From assembly GCA_015063685.1 (NCBI GenBank), contig SVTR01000003.1, positions 34,048 through 98,047 of the forward strand: a stretch of 64,000 nucleotides of DNA, in the 5' to 3' direction. The DNA is from Oscillospiraceae bacterium. GTDB lineage: Bacteria > Bacillota > Clostridia > Oscillospirales > CAG-272. The notes beneath the pieces are model-generated. The model ran no database searches. It was not told the DNA's origin and worked only from the letters and a program-made list of their open reading frames with translations. A program made the position numbers and the translations under genes. Within the stretch, counting starts at the first letter, position 1, and every line of letters starts with the position of its first letter. This document shows, piece after piece, positions 34,384 through 42,890 of the stretch.

Positions 34384-34407
34384 GTCGGGGGAAATCCCGG
34401 CTTTTTT
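34384..34407 (+). terminator. Terminator catching the OFF-oriented promoter
   Basis: GTCGGG and CCCGGC form a 6-bp stem (one G-T pair) followed by six T on the plus strand. There is no T run on the minus strand, so it does not serve the recombinase gene that ends at 34410. It lies about 70 bp after the -10 box of the plus-oriented promoter and should stop that transcript before it runs antisense through the recombinase gene. Confidence 0.75.
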
Positions 34408-34409
34408 GT

Positions 34410-35249
34410 TTATATGATCAGCTTCATGAGCTTCATTTTACGCTTATGGGTCTCCCCCGTGGTGACGGTATAGATACGGGTGGTGTTGATACTGGCATGT
34501 CCCAACAGATCCGCGAGCGTGACGATATCCTTCTGCATGGCGTAAAAAACGCGAGCAAACAGGTGTCGTAAATTATGGGGAAAAACCTTGGTCGCCCTCA
34601 CCTTTGCGGCGGTGCATAGAGATTTCATGGCGCGCCAGATGGCTGTCCGATCCAGGGGACGGCCGTGCTTCGTGCGAAACACCGCGCCTTCATCAATATT
34701 GAATTTATCTATATATGACAAAAGCTTTTTCCGAAGCTCCGGCACAAAAAAGATCCGCCTCGTTTTTCCTTTGCAGTTGACCCTCGCTTCTCCCCGTTTC
34801 ACTGCCTCTACCGTAACGTATGCAAGCTCGCTGACGCGTATGCCTGTTCCGCAAATGGTTTGCAGGATCAACGATAATCGTCGGTTTCCTCGTTGCTCGG
34901 CTGTTGTCACCAAACGCATATATTCCTGTCGGGTCAGCTCTCTGCTCTCCGAGCAGAAGGCATCCCGTTGCACACGGAATTGCTTGACCACCAGTTCATG
35001 CCATCCGCAAAAGCGAAAGAAGCTGTTGAGTGCCGCCAGCATGGAATTGGCGCTGGTGGCGGTGTACTGCTCCGTGAGCGAATTTTTGTAGGCGAGCACC
35101 AAGGCCTTGTCCACGGGAGCGCCGTTGACGTAAGCCGCAAAAGCCCGCACGTCACGGGTGTATTTTTCTATGGTGGCGGGGCTTTTTTCTTCAAGGCGAA
35201 GATGATTTTCAAACAATTGTTGTAATTTCATGCTGATGTGATAGATCAT
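34410..35249 (-). CDS. Tyrosine recombinase, probable invertase of the adjacent promoter
   Basis: A 279-residue integrase-family recombinase. The N-terminal SAM-like core-binding domain covers about 7-95. The catalytic domain has every active-site residue: Arg138 (GTGIRVSEL), Lys160 or 162 in the beta hairpin, His225 and Arg228 (HNLRH), His251 (LLGHAS) and Tyr260. AGGAGG stands five bases before the ATG. It has its own promoter at 35273-35301. Lying 36 bp from perfect inverted repeats, it is the obvious enzyme for flipping the segment. Length and architecture match XerC-like DNA invertases rather than phage integrases with long N-termini. Confidence 0.92.
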   Translation of the reverse strand: MIYHISMKLQQLFENHLRLEEKSPATIEKYTRDVRAFAAYVNGAPVDKALVLAYKNSLTEQYTATSANSMLAALNSFFRFCGWHELVVKQFRVQRDAFCSESRELTRQEYMRLVTTAEQRGNRRLSLILQTICGTGIRVSELAYVTVEAVKRGEARVNCKGKTRRIFFVPELRKKLLSYIDKFNIDEGAVFRTKHGRPLDRTAIWRAMKSLCTAAKVRATKVFPHNLRHLFARVFYAMQKDIVTLADLLGHASINTTRIYTVTTGETHKRKMKLMKLII

Positions 35250-35272
35250 AGCATCCTCCTTGCTTCTTTATA

Positions 35273-35301
35273 CTTATACTATTTTACATCATGCGGCTCA
35301 A
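35273..35301 (-). promoter_or_regulatory. Promoter of the recombinase gene
   Basis: On the minus strand TTGAGC (35296-35301) and TATAAG (35273-35278) are 17 bp apart, giving a 5' leader of about 17 bases before the ATG at 35249. A decayed relative with a 20-bp gap is at 272-335. From 35302 to 35521, the rest of the gap before the spore-protein gene, I see no other gene and could not identify a sigma-G promoter with confidence. Confidence 0.6.
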
Positions 35302-35521
35302 AATGCAAAAGCCATTGCTTTTTTTACTGTGACAAATTCCCATTTATATTTTTCATCAAACGGCTCACAATAGTAGCAGAGAACGCAAGACGGTGAAAAA
35401 GTCGGGTTGAAAAGACAGTTGCCGCCCTGTGGGCTCGATGATATAGATAGTCCCAAGTGGACAAAACGCCTTCCCACATCAACGGGGCGGCGCTTGAATG
35501 AATGAAATAGGAGTCAAAATT

Positions 35522-35734
35522 ATGGCAAGCAATAAGACCCTTGTTCCCCAGGCCAAGCAGGCTATGGAGCAGTTCAAGATGGAAGCAGCAAACGAAGTCG
35601 GCGTAACCCTGAATCAGAAGGGCTACAACGGTGAGCTCACCTCCCGTCAGGCCGGTTCTATCGGCGGTCAGATGGTTAAGAAGATGATCCAGTCCTACGA
35701 GAACGGTCTGGCAGGTCAGAATCAGAACCAGTAA
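35522..35734 (+). CDS. Alpha/beta-type small acid-soluble spore protein (SASP)
   Basis: A 70-residue DNA-binding spore coat-of-DNA protein that protects the spore chromosome. The family pattern is present: MEQFKMEAANEVGV, then GELTSRQAGSIGGQMVKKMI. The ATG at 35522 follows TAGGAG and gives the expected length; an in-frame ATG at 35498 only adds a poor extension. Alpha/beta SASPs are degraded at germination by Gpr at a Glu-x-Ala/Ser site, here within the AANEVG region. Presence of this gene marks the organism as a spore former. A strong hairpin terminator follows. Confidence 0.93.
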   Translation: MASNKTLVPQAKQAMEQFKMEAANEVGVTLNQKGYNGELTSRQAGSIGGQMVKKMIQSYENGLAGQNQNQ

Positions 35735-35743
35735 TCTTCCATG

Positions 35744-35785
35744 AGAAAAGCTCCCCTTCCCGAAATATCGGGAGGGGGAGCTCTC
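35744..35785 (+). terminator. Rho-independent terminator of the SASP gene
   Basis: GAGAAAAGCTCCCCTTCCCGA pairs, with minor mismatches, with TCGGGAGGGGGAGCTCTC around AATA, and the sequence continues TTAATTT. A long stable stem directly after the stop codon. Confidence 0.8.
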
Positions 35786-35813
35786 TTAATTTATGTAGAG
35801 GGCACCGTTCAAA

Positions 35814-36998
35814 TCAACCATCCAACTTCATATCACCGTATTTTATCCACCCGATTTTCCGCATGATTTCAGAAAACAGGAGGGACAGAACAGCGGGGAG
35901 GACGAGACAGCACAGTCCGAGGCCTACCCACATCATAGGCGTATGATCCATGGTGGACACCACGCCGATAGGACCTACCATGCCGCAGGTACCCATACCC
36001 GCAGAGACACCCGTACACTCCAGCTTGAAGATCATGGTGGAGAGGGGACCTATGATAGCGGCAGCCAAAGTCGGAGGGATCCAAATTTGGGGCCGGCGGC
36101 AGATATTACCCATCTGGAGCATGGAGGTGCCAAGCCCTTGAGAAACGAGGCCGCCCCATTTGTTTTCACGGAAGCTGGACACGGCAAATCCCACCATCTG
36201 AGCGCAACATCCCACCACGGCGGCACCGCCTGCCAGGAGGAAGCCTTCCTCGGTACCGTTGAGGCAAGCCACCTCATAGGCAGAAGCCGAGAAGATCATG
36301 GCACATATGGCCGCACTGGAAATGGGCAGAGTCAGAATGATACCCACCACGACAGACACCACGATACCCATGAGGAGGGGCTGGAAGGTGGTAGCGGTAG
36401 CGATGAAGATACCGAGATAATACATGATATAAGAAACGGCGGGACAGAAGACCCAAGTAGCGCCGAAGCCCACCAACAGGGTGACCACAGGGGTTACGAG
36501 GATGTCCACGGGGGTCTTTTTGGATACCAGCATACCGACCTCGGCGGCAATGATGACGGCAAAAAAGGCACCGGCAGGGCCTGCGCTATAGAAAACGCCT
36601 TCGCCCGTTCCGGAGGCTACCGCCCAGGCAAGGATCTTACCTCCGTCAATAACAGCGCCCATGGCGTTGGACATAGCTCCCACGGCGGCGGCAGAGAACA
36701 TGACCAGGGGATGTGCCCCCAGCTTATGGGCGATGGCCACGCCAATGGCCATACCCGTGGCTGCCTTGGCGTAGGACGCAATGATCTTGAGTCCGTCCCA
36801 GGGAATATAGTTGCCCAGGGTATCAAAAATGGTTCCGATGAGCAGAGAGGCAAAAAGTCCCAGAGCCATAGCACCCATGGCGTCAATAAAATAACGCTTG
36901 GGCAAGCTCTTCAATTTTTGTCGCAGGGACATCTTTTTTTGCTTTGCCAGCTGTGCTTGTTCTTCTTTGCGTTTTTGGCGGTACTTACCTTTTGCCAC
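35814..36998 (-). CDS. PTS-like sugar permease (EIIC_2 family)
   Basis: A 394-residue membrane protein with about 9-10 transmembrane segments after a basic N-terminal stretch (KGKYRQKRKEEQAQLAKQKK). Glycine/alanine-rich segments such as AHKLGAHPLVMFSAAAVGAMSNAMGAV and GFAVSSFRENKWGGLVSQGLGTSMLQMGN match the PTS_EIIC_2 family of putative sugar permeases lacking attached IIA or IIB domains. The GTG at 36998 with AAGGAAG upstream is preferred to a GTG at 37007, which would abut that site. Substrate unknown. Confidence 0.82.
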   Translation of the reverse strand: MAKGKYRQKRKEEQAQLAKQKKMSLRQKLKSLPKRYFIDAMGAMALGLFASLLIGTIFDTLGNYIPWDGLKIIASYAKAATGMAIGVAIAHKLGAHPLVMFSAAAVGAMSNAMGAVIDGGKILAWAVASGTGEGVFYSAGPAGAFFAVIIAAEVGMLVSKKTPVDILVTPVVTLLVGFGATWVFCPAVSYIMYYLGIFIATATTFQPLLMGIVVSVVVGIILTLPISSAAICAMIFSASAYEVACLNGTEEGFLLAGGAAVVGCCAQMVGFAVSSFRENKWGGLVSQGLGTSMLQMGNICRRPQIWIPPTLAAAIIGPLSTMIFKLECTGVSAGMGTCGMVGPIGVVSTMDHTPMMWVGLGLCCLVLPAVLSLLFSEIMRKIGWIKYGDMKLDG

Positions 36999-37037
36999 GA
37001 AAATCACTTCCTTAGTGTGAATTTTTTATTCAAAAAG

Positions 37038-37110
37038 CTCTGAAAATACCGCTGTCAGCGACCCGCAAGGAAAATCCACTACAGACTCGGTGTCAAGAGG
37101 ATTTTCAGAG
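37038..37110. repeat. Fold-back hairpin between two membrane-protein genes
   Basis: CTCTGAAAAT and ATTTTCAGAG are 10-bp perfect inverted arms, with inner GGAAAATCC against GGATTTTC. The layout recalls the 333-502 element. It lies downstream of the DUF554 gene and upstream of the permease gene on the minus strand and may act as a terminator or processing site. Confidence 0.5.
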
Positions 37111-37125
37111 GTTTTCTGAAGTCTG

Positions 37126-38016
37126 TCATTCTTTGGCGATCATCTTGGTCACCAGCATTACGATACCGTAATACATCACCGGCACGGCAAACGCCGGGAA
37201 GAAATTCGCCGCCTTGGGTTGCTTCTTATCAAAGGCCATCTGAACACCCAAAAATACGAGAATCACCGCGCCGATTACCGACAGCTGCGCGGTCATATTC
37301 GGTGCAAAAAATTCTGCCATGCGGTCGGGAAGGAGCATAAAGAGCAGATAAAGCACCGCGTCGATCACGCCCATGGGAATGACGGCATACAGAGGGCCTG
37401 AGCCGCAGATCAGGGACAGAAAGAAGCAGATCACAAAATCAATCAAGGACTTGATGAGGAGGATTTTCGTCTCCCCCGAAAGCGCATCGGCCACGACGCC
37501 ATTGAAAAGCATGGAATTGGCGCAAAGCAACACCAGCGCCAGAACGAAACCGTCAGCATAAAGGTTATCCGACTGCGGCGCAGACATTTCGTAGGTAGGC
37601 AAGCGGTCAAGCATAGGCACCTTGGGCGGTGTCATACCCTTTTCCAGCGATACGTCAACAGCTCGGGACAAACGATCCAGCCGCGCTTTTTCCTTTTCCT
37701 TTTCGGCCAAATCCTTCTTGGAGAGAGATTTTCCTATGGCCAAAAGCCCTCCGTGAAGATTAAAAGCATAGCCAAGGAATACACCCACCACCAAGGCGAT
37801 AATCACCAAAATAGAGCCCGTCAGCTCTACCTCTCCGCCTGCGACCACAAAATACGCCTGTATAAATTCATAAGCGCCTACAGCCATGATAGCCAAGCCC
37901 AGCACGCGGTAAATCAATTGCTGATACTGCACCTTGAGCTTGCCGCGGAACATAATACCAAAGCCGCCGCCGACCATCACCGACAAAATATTAACCAGGA
38001 TTCCGATTCCTTTCAT
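37126..38016 (-). CDS. DUF554 family membrane protein
   Basis: A 296-residue membrane protein with about 7-8 hydrophobic segments. It starts MKGIGILVNILSVMVGGGFGIMF, the typical glycine-rich DUF554 start, and has VIPMGVIDAVLYLLFMLLPDRMAEFF near the C-terminus. A long charged loop (about residues 98-150, KSLSKKDLAEKEKEKARLDR) is inserted between membrane segments. The ATG at 38016 is preferred because a longer frame would run through the promoter. Function unknown; a transport role is only suggested by topology. Confidence 0.82.
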   Translation of the reverse strand: MKGIGILVNILSVMVGGGFGIMFRGKLKVQYQQLIYRVLGLAIMAVGAYEFIQAYFVVAGGEVELTGSILVIIALVVGVFLGYAFNLHGGLLAIGKSLSKKDLAEKEKEKARLDRLSRAVDVSLEKGMTPPKVPMLDRLPTYEMSAPQSDNLYADGFVLALVLLCANSMLFNGVVADALSGETKILLIKSLIDFVICFFLSLICGSGPLYAVIPMGVIDAVLYLLFMLLPDRMAEFFAPNMTAQLSVIGAVILVFLGVQMAFDKKQPKAANFFPAFAVPVMYYGIVMLVTKMIAKE

Positions 38017-38074
38017 TGAATCTTCGTTCTCCTTTCTGCCAATGGCAGCGATTATTTCACAAACAATTATGTTT

Positions 38075-38103
38075 ATTATATCACACTTTTTCCCCGAATG
38101 CAA
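38075..38103 (-). promoter_or_regulatory. Sigma-A promoter of the DUF554 gene
   Basis: TTGCAT (38098-38103) and TATAAT (38075-38080) on the minus strand are 17 bp apart. The -10 box is about 60 bp before the start at 38016. Confidence 0.75.
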
Positions 38104-38207
38104 GAGGTGAGGACATTTTTGTACAAGGTTGTTTCTTTTTTTGATCATCACGCCCCTGTGCAATCGTTTTTTTATCAATCACTCCCACCGAATTTTCCCC
38201 ATTTCCC

Positions 38208-38236
38208 TTGACATCCTCGACACAAAGGGGTATAAT
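38208..38236 (+). promoter_or_regulatory. Sigma-A promoter of pncB
   Basis: Perfect consensus boxes TTGACA (38208-38213) and TATAAT (38231-38236) with a 17-bp spacer, 59 bp before the pncB start codon. It diverges from the DUF554 promoter. Confidence 0.88.
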
Positions 38237-38294
38237 AGTAGGGATATAATGTAATGTTTTACACACCTCATGGTGTCGTAAGAAAGGAAAAAAT

Positions 38295-39746
38295 ATGAAA
38301 GACATTTCCCGAAATCTGACCATGCTCTGTGATTTTTACGAGCTTACCATGTCCAACGGCTATTTCAAAACGGGGCTGAAGGATCGCATCGTCTATTTTG
38401 ACGTATTTTACCGCAAGAATCCCGACCAGGGCGGCTTTGCCGTGGTGGCAGGCCTTGAGCAAATCGTGGAGTATATTCAAAGCCTCCATTTTGATGAGGA
38501 CGATATCAACTATCTCCGCTCCAAAAATCTGTTCGACGAGGATTTTCTCGCTTACCTTGCGGATTTCTCCTTTACGGGCGACATTTGGGCTGTGCCCGAG
38601 GGCACCTACGTGTTCCCCGGTGAGCCTCTCATGATCGTCCGTGCACCTGCCATTCAGGCGCAGTTCATTGAGACGTACGTGCTCATGGTCATCAACCACG
38701 AATCCCTCATCGCCACCAAGGCCTCCCGTCTGACGAGAGCCGCCAAGGGCCGTGCTATCAGTGAGTTCGGTTCTCGCCGCGCTCAGGGTGCGGACGCGGC
38801 CATCCTGGGTGCCCGCGCCGCCTACATCGGCGGCGTGAACGCCACCGCCTGCACCATCTCCGACGAGGTCTACGGCGTCCCCGCTTCCGGCACCATGGCC
38901 CACGCCTGGGTGCAGATGTTTGACGACGAATACACCGCCTTCAAGACCTACTGCGAGATCTATCCCACCAACGCTACCCTGCTCATCGACACCTACAACG
39001 TACTGGAATCGGGTGTGCCCAACGCCATCCGCGCCTTTAACGAGGTGCTGAAGCCCCTGGGCATTACCAAGTGCGGCGTGCGTCTGGACTCTGGTGATAT
39101 TGCCTATCTTTCCAAGAAGGTGCGCAAGGCTTTGGACGAGGCAGGCTGGTTCGACTGCAAGATCATTGTTTCCAACTCTTTGGATGAGTATATCATTCGT
39201 GAGCTGATCCGCCAGGGGGCGGCTGTGGATGCCTTCGGTGTGGGTGAGCGTCTCATCACCGCCAAGAGCGATCCCGTGTTCGGCGGCGTTTACAAGCTCT
39301 GCGCCGTGGAGGATCCCGACGGCACCATCGTTCCCCGTATCAAGATCAGCGAAAACGTGGGCAAGATCACCACGCCTCACTTCAAGAAGGTGTACCGTCT
39401 CCGCGGACGTGACACAGGCAAGGCTGAGGCTGACCTCATCTGCCTCCACGACGAGGTGGTGGACGACACCCAGCCCATCGAGATCTTTGATCCCATCAAC
39501 ACCTGGAAGCGCAAGACCCTCACCAATTTCACCGCCACCGAGCTGCTGGTTCCCATCTTCAAGGACGGCAAGCTGGTATACGATCTGCCCACCCTTGAGG
39601 AAATCCGCCGCCATTGCCAGGAGGAGCGCGAGGGTATGTGGGAGGAGGTCCGCCGCTTTACCAATCCTCACGATTATTACGTGGATCTTTCCCAGAAGCT
39701 ATGGGATATCAAGCATAGCTTGCTGAACAAGAGAAATAAGGGATAA
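38295..39746 (+). CDS. pncB: Nicotinate phosphoribosyltransferase
   Basis: A 483-residue enzyme that makes nicotinate mononucleotide from nicotinate and PRPP in NAD salvage. Recognisable parts are LTMLCDFYELTMSNGYFKTG at the N-terminus, SRLTRAAKGRAISEFGSRRAQGADAA (the conserved SRR region with the phosphorylated-histidine neighbourhood), GVPASGTMAHAWVQMF and GVRLDSGDIAYLSKK. It matches the long bacterial type. AAGAAAGGA precedes the ATG. It is transcribed alone from a consensus promoter; a repeat follows at 39752. Confidence 0.95.
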   Translation: MKDISRNLTMLCDFYELTMSNGYFKTGLKDRIVYFDVFYRKNPDQGGFAVVAGLEQIVEYIQSLHFDEDDINYLRSKNLFDEDFLAYLADFSFTGDIWAVPEGTYVFPGEPLMIVRAPAIQAQFIETYVLMVINHESLIATKASRLTRAAKGRAISEFGSRRAQGADAAILGARAAYIGGVNATACTISDEVYGVPASGTMAHAWVQMFDDEYTAFKTYCEIYPTNATLLIDTYNVLESGVPNAIRAFNEVLKPLGITKCGVRLDSGDIAYLSKKVRKALDEAGWFDCKIIVSNSLDEYIIRELIRQGAAVDAFGVGERLITAKSDPVFGGVYKLCAVEDPDGTIVPRIKISENVGKITTPHFKKVYRLRGRDTGKAEADLICLHDEVVDDTQPIEIFDPINTWKRKTLTNFTATELLVPIFKDGKLVYDLPTLEEIRRHCQEEREGMWEEVRRFTNPHDYYVDLSQKLWDIKHSLLNKRNKG

Positions 39747-39751
39747 TCAAA

Positions 39752-40004
39752 TAAATTGTTGTTTATGGGCGTTTACTGACCAACATGGTCGTAGGGGCGA
39801 ACTGTGTTCGCCCGTAATAAAAAGTATATTGATAAGCAAAGGCTTTTGGGGAACGGCGGGCGAACGCAGTTCGCCCCTACGGGTTCATAGTAAGCCCACG
39901 CCAACAACAATTTATTTAACCAACTGCCCATCGCGGTATGCGGTAAGCACAGGATGCACTACCCCGAGCGTTGGCAGGCGGCACGGCCGCCAAACAACAA
40001 TTTA
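39752..40004. repeat. Two modular repeats bounded by TAAATTGTTGTTTA
   Basis: First unit 39752-39914: an outer inverted pair (TAAATTGTTG and CAACAATTTA) encloses GTAGGGGCGAAC...GTTCGCCC and its mirror GGGCGAAC...GTTCGCCCCTAC, each arm itself a palindrome, around an AT-rich centre. Second unit, to 40004, ends in CAAACAACAATTTA and matches the unit at 49720-49809. There is no open frame. This fills the 290-bp gap between pncB and the glycosylase gene. Confidence 0.75.
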
Positions 40005-40035
40005 ACGTTTCATTCTTAATTTTAAGGAGGCCATC

Positions 40036-40611
40036 ATGTCTTACGATTCCCTTGAATCCCTCGCCGCGGCTTGTGCCTCCTGTCAGGCTTGTCCTTTAGG
40101 CAAGACCCGCACGAATCTTGTCTTCGGCGTAGGCTCTCCCACCGCTGACCTCATGTTCGTGGGGGAAGCCCCCGGACAGCAGGAGGATGAGCAAGGCATC
40201 CCCTTCGTGGGAGCGGCGGGTCAGCTCCTTGACCGCTATCTTTACGCCGTGGGCATTCCCCGCGAGTCGGTGTATATCGCCAACATTTTGAAATGCCGTC
40301 CGCCCCGCAACCGTGATCCCCTGCCCGAGGAGGAGGACGCCTGCATCGGGCATCTCCGTGAGCAGATCAAGCTGATCCGCCCCAAGATGATCGTGTGTCT
40401 CGGGCGCATCTCGGCCATGCGGCTCATCAAGCCCGACTACCGCATCACCCGTGAGCATGGTACCTTTGTCAAGAAGGGGGCGTTTCTCATGACCGCCGTA
40501 TATCATCCCTCCGCCCTCCTGCGAGACCCCTCCAAAAAAGAGGCCATGCTCATCGACATGGAAAATATCAAAACGCAGTTAGATATTCTTACTTCTGAGA
40601 AAGGCTCATGA
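40036..40611 (+). CDS. Uracil-DNA glycosylase, family 4 (iron-sulfur)
   Basis: A 191-residue enzyme that removes uracil from DNA. The Fe-S cysteines are Cys16 and Cys19 ([10 protein letters not shown]), one in [13 protein letters not shown] and one in KMIVCLGR. The catalytic motif is [20 protein letters not shown] and the C-terminal motif is [15 protein letters not shown] precedes the ATG. It is followed after one base by the AEC transporter gene, probably in the same transcript. Confidence 0.93.
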   Translation: MSYDSLESLAAACASCQACPLGKTRTNLVFGVGSPTADLMFVGEAPGQQEDEQGIPFVGAAGQLLDRYLYAVGIPRESVYIANILKCRPPRNRDPLPEEEDACIGHLREQIKLIRPKMIVCLGRISAMRLIKPDYRITREHGTFVKKGAFLMTAVYHPSALLRDPSKKEAMLIDMENIKTQLDILTSEKGS

Positions 40612-40612
40612 C

Positions 40613-41575
40613 ATGACACTTAATTACACGTCTTTGCTCACCATCATCGCCACCTTGTTTTTGCTCATGGCCTGTGGCTTTATTGCCCGAAAGATGAACA
40701 TCATTGACGACGTGGCCTCCAAGCGGCTGTCCTCCCTCATCATCAAGATCGGTCAGCCCATGATGATCATCGCCGCCCTCATCAAAGCCGAATTTTCCTA
40801 CGACAACCTGAAGGACGGTCTGCTGATCGTGGTCATCGGCTTGGGACTCCACACTGTTATGGCTGCCCTGGCTTTCGGCTTTTGCGCAGGCTTCAAGGAT
40901 CTTGACGAGCGCAAGATCACGGAGTTTTCCTTGGTCTTTACCAACGCGGGCTTCATCGGTTTCCCCATCATGGAGGCCTTGTTTGGCCCCAAGGGACTGT
41001 TTCTGGCGTCCTTTTACGTCATCAGCTTCCACCTGTTCATCTGGTCCTGGGGCATTGCCATTCTGGCACGCAAGCGGACGGATATCAAGCTGACGGTTCG
41101 CAAGATTTTTGTCAACCTCGGCTCCATCCCCTGCCTCATCGGCATCCTGCTCTATTTGCTGGTGATCCCCTTCCCCGATTTCGTCATGCCCGCCTTCATT
41201 GTGAAGTTCACAAGCTATCTGGGTGATCTTTGCACCCCCATTTCGGTGCTGATCACGGGCGCGCTTCTGGCTACCAGAACCCCAAAGCAGATCTTCGGAT
41301 CGGGCAAGATCTATTATTTCTCGGCCCTGAAGCTGCTGGTCATCCCCGCCATCGTGTGCGTGCTTGCCAAGCTCATCGGCCTGCCCAATGACACAGTGCT
41401 GTTTTGCACCGTGGAGGCCGCGCTTCCTGCCGCCGCCACCATCACCATGTTCTCCGAATTATACGGACTCAACGCGGGATACGCTTCCCAGACCGTGGGA
41501 ACATCCTCTCTTTTGTCCGTAGGAACGCTACCGCTGATCATTATGGCGGCGGAATGGTTCGTAAACCTTTGGTAA
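40613..41575 (+). CDS. AEC (auxin efflux carrier) family transporter
   Basis: A 320-residue membrane carrier with about 10 transmembrane helices. The N-terminus (LFLLMACGFIARKMNIIDDVASKRLSSLIIKIGQP) and NAGFIGFPIMEALFGPKGL are AEC signatures. Family members export or import small organic acids and amino acids; the substrate here is unknown. It begins one base after the upstream stop region, within an operon-like run from 40036. Confidence 0.87.
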   Translation: MTLNYTSLLTIIATLFLLMACGFIARKMNIIDDVASKRLSSLIIKIGQPMMIIAALIKAEFSYDNLKDGLLIVVIGLGLHTVMAALAFGFCAGFKDLDERKITEFSLVFTNAGFIGFPIMEALFGPKGLFLASFYVISFHLFIWSWGIAILARKRTDIKLTVRKIFVNLGSIPCLIGILLYLLVIPFPDFVMPAFIVKFTSYLGDLCTPISVLITGALLATRTPKQIFGSGKIYYFSALKLLVIPAIVCVLAKLIGLPNDTVLFCTVEAALPAAATITMFSELYGLNAGYASQTVGTSSLLSVGTLPLIIMAAEWFVNLW

Positions 41576-41599
41576 AAAATAAAAAGTAAGGATATACAT

Positions 41600-41902
41600 A
41601 TGAACAACAGAATTGACGACGAACGCCTGGAATACCTTTACAGAGGCATTTTGACTCTGGAAACCGTAGAAGACTGCCGCCGCTTTTTTGAAGATCTCTG
41701 CACCCCCTCCGAGCTTGTGGAAATGTCCCGTCGGATGCAGGCGGCTAAGATGTTAAAAAACAACATGGTCTACACCGAGATCGCCGCCGAAACGGGACTG
41801 AGCACCGCTACCATCAGCCGTGTGAACCGTTGTCTCAAGTTCAACGACGGTGGGTATGTGAAGGTGCTGGACGATCTGGACAGAGTGTACAGAAAGAAGT
41901 AA
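41600..41902 (+). CDS. TrpR-like DNA-binding protein (YerC/YecD family)
   Basis: A 100-residue helical DNA-binding protein of the TrpR fold. It contains LETVEDCRRFFEDLCTPSELVEMSRRMQAAKML and the helix-turn-helix TEIAAETGLSTATISRVNRCL. YerC/YecD proteins are widespread in Bacillota, and their effector is not established. AAGGATA precedes the ATG. It is followed 17 bp later by a methyltransferase gene. Confidence 0.9.
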   Translation: MNNRIDDERLEYLYRGILTLETVEDCRRFFEDLCTPSELVEMSRRMQAAKMLKNNMVYTEIAAETGLSTATISRVNRCLKFNDGGYVKVLDDLDRVYRKK

Positions 41903-41919
41903 AAGAAAAGGAACACGCC

Positions 41920-42789
41920 ATGTACGACGGATATCACGCCCTGGCCGCCGCCTACGACAGGCTCAACGCCGAGGTAGACTACGAAAAATGGAGCAGGTTC
42001 ATTGATGCCTGTTTCAAAAAATACTTGCCCGCCAAGCCCGAGATCGTCCTTGACCTGGCCTGCGGCACGGGACGCATGACCTTCCCCCTTTTGGAGATGG
42101 GCTACGACATGATCGGCATCGACGGCAGCGAGGATATGCTGGCAGAGGCCTACTTCCGCTCCGACGAGCGGGCCGAAAGGTTTTTGGACGAAAACGGAGA
42201 CCTGCCCACCGACGGCAGCTATCAGTCCCCCCTGTTTCTCCAGCAGGATATGCGGGATTTCGAGCTATACGGCACGGTGGACGCCGCCGTGTGCTGTTTG
42301 GACAGTCTCAACTATCTGACGGGTGAGGGTGACCTTGACAAGTGCCTCGCCTGCGTTTATCTGTATCTTGCTCCCGGTGGGCTTTTGGTTTTTGACGTGA
42401 ATTCCCCCTACAAGTTTGAGCACATTTACGGCAATAACGCCTACGTGCTGGAGGACGGTGCCACCGAGGATCGAGGTTCGGTCTTCTGCGGCTGGCAGAA
42501 CGAATATGACCCCGAAAGTCGGCTGTGCAAATTTTACCTGTCCGTCTTTGAAGAGCAGGAAAACGGTACTTACCGCCGGGCTGACGAGGAGCAGACCGAG
42601 CGGTGCTACACCCAAAAAGAAATCCTTGCCGCTCTTGACAAGGCCGGCTTTGACCTTTGCGGCATCTTCTCTGACTTTGCCTTTTCCCCCATCACCGAAA
42701 CCACTGAGCGGTGGTACGTGGTGGCAAGAACGCGCAAGCGAGGGGACTGGTATCTGTGTGAAGATCCGGGCACCCGGGCTTTCGAATAA
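41920..42789 (+). CDS. Class I SAM-dependent methyltransferase
   Basis: A 289-residue methyltransferase. YDGYHALAAAYDRLNAEVDYEKW is the usual start; motif I is VLDLACGTGRMTFPL, followed by GIDGSEDMLAEA and AAVCCLDSLNYL. The C-terminal part has a beta-rich insertion and KEILAALDKAGFDLCGIFSDF. The ATG at 41920 with AAAGGAA upstream is chosen; the frame is open further but would overlap the YerC gene. Substrate unknown. Confidence 0.87.
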   Translation: MYDGYHALAAAYDRLNAEVDYEKWSRFIDACFKKYLPAKPEIVLDLACGTGRMTFPLLEMGYDMIGIDGSEDMLAEAYFRSDERAERFLDENGDLPTDGSYQSPLFLQQDMRDFELYGTVDAAVCCLDSLNYLTGEGDLDKCLACVYLYLAPGGLLVFDVNSPYKFEHIYGNNAYVLEDGATEDRGSVFCGWQNEYDPESRLCKFYLSVFEEQENGTYRRADEEQTERCYTQKEILAALDKAGFDLCGIFSDFAFSPITETTERWYVVARTRKRGDWYLCEDPGTRAFE

Positions 42790-42845
42790 CTGTAGGACGG
42801 TTCCAAATACTCAGCATATGACAATTGGCGAAAATTTCTTGTTTG

Positions 42846-42879
42846 ACCCAAAAAGGGCGACTCCCTTGCGGAATCGCCC
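42846..42879 (-). terminator. Terminator of the minus-strand lipoprotein gene
   Basis: GGGCGA and TCGCCC, extended by T-A and CC-GG pairs, form a hairpin at 42855-42879, followed on the minus strand by five T. It lies between two converging genes. Confidence 0.75.
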
Positions 42880-42890
42880 AATATTTGATA

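Noticed and set aside
36999..37007. GTG at 37007 as start of the PTS-like permease
   Set aside because: The AAGGAA ribosome site would touch the start codon. The GTG at 36998 has proper spacing.
38268..39671. A 467-codon minus-strand frame opposite pncB
   Set aside because: pncB has family motifs, a consensus promoter and ribosome site; the opposite frame is a composition artefact.
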